A DNA stretch of 64,000 bases from Linyphia triangularis (Eukaryota; Arthropoda; Arachnida; Araneae; Linyphiidae). The notes under the pieces are model-generated. The model was not told where the DNA came from and made no database searches. It saw only the letters and a program-made list of their open reading frames with translations. Shown here one piece after another: positions 59,232-64,000 of the stretch (the first letter of the stretch is position 1; every line of letters begins with the position of its first letter). Location of the stretch: assembly GCA_963978545.1 (NCBI GenBank), contig OZ021732.1, positions 28,860,123-28,924,122 of the forward strand. Direction: 5' to 3'. Made by a program: the position numbers and the translations under genes.

Positions 59232-62119
59232 ATATTAATAGACATTTACACGTAAATTTTCTTCCCAGATCCAAAAAAAAAAAAAACGATTAATTTTAAA
59301 TAGATTGAAGGTATCTGGTAATTGCACCCATTGGTAAAGTTGTATTTTTATGCAATTTTGGTAGCCATAATAGTAGGCATGCAGCACTTGTTGTTAACTG
59401 CTATCAACTGTTGTAAAAAGCGAATTATTGCATTTTAAGCCATTTAAAAATCAATAATACTCATTATTTCAATTCCAAACCCATGATCTTTATACAAACA
59501 TAATATATTTTATTTTCCAAACCAATTTAATACGTAATCGAACTTGAAGCTCGCTCTATGCAATTCTAAAACACTATCAAATCAAAAAATAAAAACCAAT
59601 TTAATAACACCCACAAAAGGCAGAAAAATATGCAAGATTTTTATCCAATCCTTTCCGTGACACAGAACATATCGTGATCGAAGCTATCCCCGCCAAAAAA
59701 AAGTAATTGTAAAACACAAGGAAATAATAAAAACTTTAATAACAACCCTGCCATTGCAAACACAACCAGATATTATCTGCTCGTTTCTATTAATTCAATC
59801 GACCAACTGTGTTCCTCTTATTATTGACTTAACGATACCGAGAAAAGGACGATTCTGGGTCCGTATCTTTAATCACATCAGCAAAGTACACAGTTTATTT
59901 TACTTTCTATTATTCCACAGTAGCGACAACCAATCATCCCGCCTTCTCATATATAAATGATAAACTTGCATGATAAACACGCATCATGAAATTCTAATAT
60001 TTTGTTTGAGCCTTCGGGCAGTTTATTTAAAATAAAATCGTCTGCAACGGATGGAAAAAAAAAACATGTGAGTAAATATATTTCGGTAGCTGCTGACGTA
60101 ATTATTATTTACTTTTAAGTCGGGAACTGCAAAAAAAAGTAGAACGATTTTAAAAACATGGTCGGCTCTTCCTAATAAAGTTTTTTCAGTTTTGGGTAAA
60201 TTGTTGGGAATGTTTTTAGAATGGTGTAAACCTATAATTTTCGTTTAGATAAAAAAAAAAAAATTGTAGATTAATATGCCTGAAACCAAACAACTTTTTT
60301 TTTTTTTTTTGTAGTTTTAGTAAAGGTGAACGTCCGTCTTATTTTCTGACCCTTAACGCAGTTACTGTATTTTCTTACTACAGTATTTTGTCGAAATATT
60401 GATTCAAAGCATATTTTTACAGGTACGACAATTTGCACTTAATATTAAAATTTTAATTTATTAGCACATAAAAAAAATTTATTCAAAAATAAAATAAGAA
60501 AAATAGTGTATATTTTTCCAAGCCTCTCCAATAACTTGCTACACAGAAGTGTCAAAAAATGGCCAAGAAAATAATGAAATTCTGTATGAAATATTACCTT
60601 GGAGATTATTTTAATACTTTAATCTTAAGAGTTATCTATTTATGACCTAACTTTTTTTATTCAGATTTGAATTTGTACATAAAAAATTACGTTCAAAAGT
60701 TAAGTGGAAATTTGAAATGTAACGAAAACTAGTTTTTATTCAACTAGTTTTTAATAAGAAAGTCCTATTAAAGTATAATGTTCTTTTCAAAGTTTCCTTT
60801 AAATATTGCCAAGGCAAGAGGCAACCGAAACAAATTATGCAATTGAACTAAAACGAAGTTCTACATATGGAATACCAGGCTTATGTACTAAAATATAAAT
60901 AAAGGAACTTACAAAATAGATTTTTTATGTATTTTCACCCATTATGTTCATGAAAATCGTTGCATTAAGGGATTTGAGAACCCTTAAAATTGTCGAAATC
61001 AAGGATTTTTAGTTTATTTTCGATAATTAAACAAACTATGATTTAATTCTCATATTGATTTATTTTTACGCAGAAATATGTAATTAACTAAGGAGATTTA
61101 TTTACAAGTTTAAAAAAAAAAATTTTTAAATATTAATGAAGGCTTAACGAGGGTGTTCAATGATAGCAAATTTTGACCCGCTTAAAAATTTTACAAGTAT
61201 TGCGTGCAGCATTATTTGATTTAAAACCATTTTTGATCATTTGATTATGTGTATTCAATGAGGAATTTTCACGTTTTTTGGTTTTATTTTTAAATAACAG
61301 TAGAGAAAAAAATCATGAAAAACAATACCATTCTTCCAAAAATGTGAACTCGGATAGATACGTAAAAAAAAATATTTAGTTTTTCACTTTGCGATTCGGC
61401 GGAAAAAAGCTACTTTTGCGTGTGATGTCAATGCGCAGATGATAAACCAGTCTAAAACCTGTTTCAGACGAGGAGGGAGTGAGGTTCCTCCTCGGAATTT
61501 CGACGGTTTCTATGCGTAACTACGTCACGGTTTTTATACGTTTTTGGTCACGTGACTTTTGCTTTAATTTCAAACTAGCTTTTTAATTAATCGAAAGCAT
61601 AAATATAAAAAATAATTCCACTGATCAAATATATTCGTTGATAACACAAGAAAATACAAAAAAAAAAAAAAAAAATTTTCTTCACTCATTGGCTCAATTT
61701 ACTTGCAGAGCAGAAATCGCGTTTAAGCTATCCAGAAGTAGTAGTCAAGGATCAGTGTTTGAACCCGATGCATCCATATATTTAATCCTAGTTTCCCATC
61801 CGTTGCGACAAGATATACAAAGATGGAAATAAGTTTTCAATAAATTAAAAGGATATCTTGAAAAAGACGACCAAATTCGAATCTCATTTCAATTCACGAT
61901 CTACGCTTTACACACCCACCCGGATCCGCAAGCGTTGCTCAGCATTTTAATTCTTAATCTGGAAATGGTTCAGAAAATAGTAAGGCTAGTAGAGATGAGA
62001 GCATCTCTTAACTTTCTTTCTCAGTTGATAGAGAGAACATCAACACATCACAAAATGCCGAAAAAGCACAGTTGCTGAGCTAGTCTAATTATCAGATAGG
62101 AACAACGTGTGCGGGGGTG
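59232..62119. other. No supported gene; a G+C-richer patch near 61390-61560
   Basis: Mostly A+T-rich. The patch at 61390-61560 has TACGTCAC and TCACGTGAC words and an inverted pair GAGGAGGGA/TTCCTCCTC, so it could be a decayed element or a regulatory patch. Confidence 0.35.
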
Positions 62120-62124
62120 CACAT

Positions 62125-62200
62125 ATGTATGGCCAGGGGCGTACTGGGACATAAAATTGGCCTGTGATTTTAGAATTAGGCCGGCCCAAATTTTTAAATC
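62125..62200 (+). mobile_element. Possible DNA-transposon end
   Basis: CCAGGGGCGTACTGGGACAT followed by 'ggcctgtgattttagaattaggccggccc' resembles the start of a TIR element common in animals. A matching right end was not found before the window ends. Confidence 0.35.
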
Positions 62201-63928
62201 GAATCATTAATCAAATTTTAACTATAGTTATTCATAGTAATAAAATAATTCCGATTATTTTTTAAAACCATTTTAATAATTAAATAGTTTTAGTAATTAA
62301 TGTATTTAATTATTTAAATATTTATACTTAATTTATTTGAATAATTAGTTTTATCTATGAATCAATTTTAATAATTGAATTTTTTAAATAATTAGTTTAA
62401 TTAAGTCAAAATTTCTTTGTCTCTTCTATTTATATCGCCTTTGAGTGAACTTCGTTTCCACAAACCTCTAATAGTTTGTAGCAAAAACCAAAAAACAAAA
62501 ATCGAAATTGCAAAAAAAAAAAAATGTCCAAATATATAACTATATGTTTATTAGGAAATGAAATCCGAAATAAAAAACAAAAAATTATAAAGTAAGTAAA
62601 ATTAAGTAAAACGACAATATATAAATCTTAGTGTATCTATTTTCTAAATACAGCATAAACTATAAAATTAAAATAATGTGCAATGTTAAGCAATTTTTAA
62701 ATATACAAACTAAACTTCTTAAACTAAAGTAATCAGACGAAACGGTCGTTTCGCCGCCAACCTTAAAAAAGGGAGAAACGACAGTAAGTATCTATTCTCT
62801 GCACAACTTCCAGCGAAAAAGCCGAAATTGACTATTTTCTAGCGCGCTTACGAAACTTCACCTAATTATACAAAAAATACCATAGATTCGTCTCGGTGAT
62901 ATCTTTCAAAGAAAAAAAAATTGAGTACCTAGGACAAAAGACAACGAAGAAAAAAAATATTGAAAATTCCAAAACGAAATAAAAAAACGAGTTCTAGCCC
63001 GATTTTGATGTAAAAATTTAGACAAACGTACAGCTCTAACTAATCTATAGATCTTCAAACGGATTTAATTATAGGATGCGGAATGTTTCAACTTAAAATC
63101 CTACGCTAGTTTGAACTTCATTAAATAATTCTTTCTATTTTTAATTAATTTAAAACCACTTTTTTTCATTTCATAATTTGGCGACAGATAAAGGCGATCA
63201 GCTTGTAATTGAGGTTCAGATATATATGCCAAAAGTTGCCAAACAGGTTTGCTATCATTTGGAAGTTAGTTTTTCCGACATGTTAGGCTTAAGTGAGAAT
63301 GACCTTAATGTTAATGTATAGGCAGAACGAATTAGACTATAATTATATGGCTTATAACATCTTTAAAATTGAAATAATTTTATTTTTGAAGAGATAGAAT
63401 TAAAGAGAAATATTTGTTCTTTAAGTTGCATGTGTTTTTTGAACTGTATGACAATTTAGAGAGAGTTAACTTTCAAAAACATTTTAATTTCGGGAAATCT
63501 CCATTGAAAAATTGAAAACAATCACATTTTGTTGCAAGATACTATGGGCTAAATACAAAGTACAAATGTGGAGGTTATGCGATCTGACGTCACTATCAAC
63601 TCATTACAGAGGACTAAATGAACCACGCATTGCGATTGGCTAATGGAATTTGCAAAAATGTCATTCGTTTTTAAAGATGTGTTGATTTTTACTTTCCGTT
63701 GTAAAATGAAATTGTAGAATCATATATCATCAAAATTGTAATTTCATAGTGAATTTTAAAATTGTTGTTAAGAAAATATTTTAAATTTTGTCAAATATCA
63801 ATGGGTTATTATGTGAACCAAAATAATGCTTGGTATAATAAAAATAATTTATACTGCAATATTTATTAGACTGTAAAAAACTTGTAATATTTATTTGTAA
63901 CAATTTATTAGTATAAACTTTCAATGGG
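62201..63928. other. No supported gene; CRE and CCAAT words at 63585-63640
   Basis: A+T-rich, with very A+T-rich runs at 62210-62400. TGACGTCA (63585-63592) and ATTGGC (63635-63640) repeat the CRE and inverted-CCAAT arrangement seen at 19043-19105, but no coding start follows clearly. Confidence 0.35.
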
Positions 63929-64000
63929 ATGCACGCTCTGGCCTTGTAAGTTAAAGGTGCCGGATTTGATTCCTGTGTTAGGTGTGGATGTTCGTTGTGA
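63929..64000 (+). mobile_element. tRNA-derived SINE, family 1, cut by the window end
   Basis: GCACGCTCTGGCCTTGTAAG leads to the B-box region GGTGCCGGATTTGATTCC and GTGTGGATGTTCGTTGTG, matching the copies at 7303 and 32424. The 3' half is outside the window. Confidence 0.7.

Overview
This is a window of animal nuclear DNA. It is A+T-rich (roughly two thirds by eye), rich in homopolymer runs, has no operon-like gene packing, contains GT-AG splice signals, and is crowded with eukaryotic transposable elements: Helitrons, hAT-like and TA-target DNA elements, tRNA-derived SINEs, solo LTRs and a decayed non-LTR retrotransposon. The mix is typical of a large arthropod genome, and an arachnid would fit, but nothing here fixes the species.

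Only one gene is well supported. It lies on the + strand at about 23331-28227 and encodes a very cysteine-rich protein made of some 25 copies of a 16-residue unit (CC-x7-CC plus a short Val/Asn-rich linker). The large repeat exon ends at a good splice donor (24703/24704). A second, short cysteine-rich exon (28089-28227) continues the protein in phase after a 3.4 kb intron and ends in a stop codon. The first exon, and so any signal peptide, was not found. Two smaller stretches (626-898 and 36368-36640) look more coding-like than their surroundings but are not recognised.

Region by region: 1-6 kb has a tail-to-head dimer of a small Helitron and a solo LTR. 6-18 kb has an old dispersed repeat, a SINE, two DINE-1-like elements and a Helitron carrying two internal satellites. 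18-23 kb has a TIR element with a promoter-like region, a third DINE-1-like copy and another Helitron. 23-28 kb is the Cys-rich gene, with a foldback element and a perfect hairpin in its intron. 29-38 kb has a hAT-like element with a five-copy 118-bp array, SINEs of two families and two more DINE-1-like copies. 39-47 kb is a nest of insertions: a TA-target element inside a dead LINE, then a hAT-like element with an internal duplication. 47-57 kb has a decayed Helitron, a double hairpin, a sixth DINE-1-like copy, a short MITE, a SINE and the inverted partner of the 18.6 kb element. 58-64 kb has a second solo LTR and a SINE cut by the window edge.

The elements give a relative order of events. 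SINE, LTR and hAT-like insertions have intact target duplications and are young. The non-LTR remnant and the dispersed repeat split by the 30.6 kb insertion are old. Element borders were read by eye, and family names rest on terminal structure and target duplications rather than on a database match.
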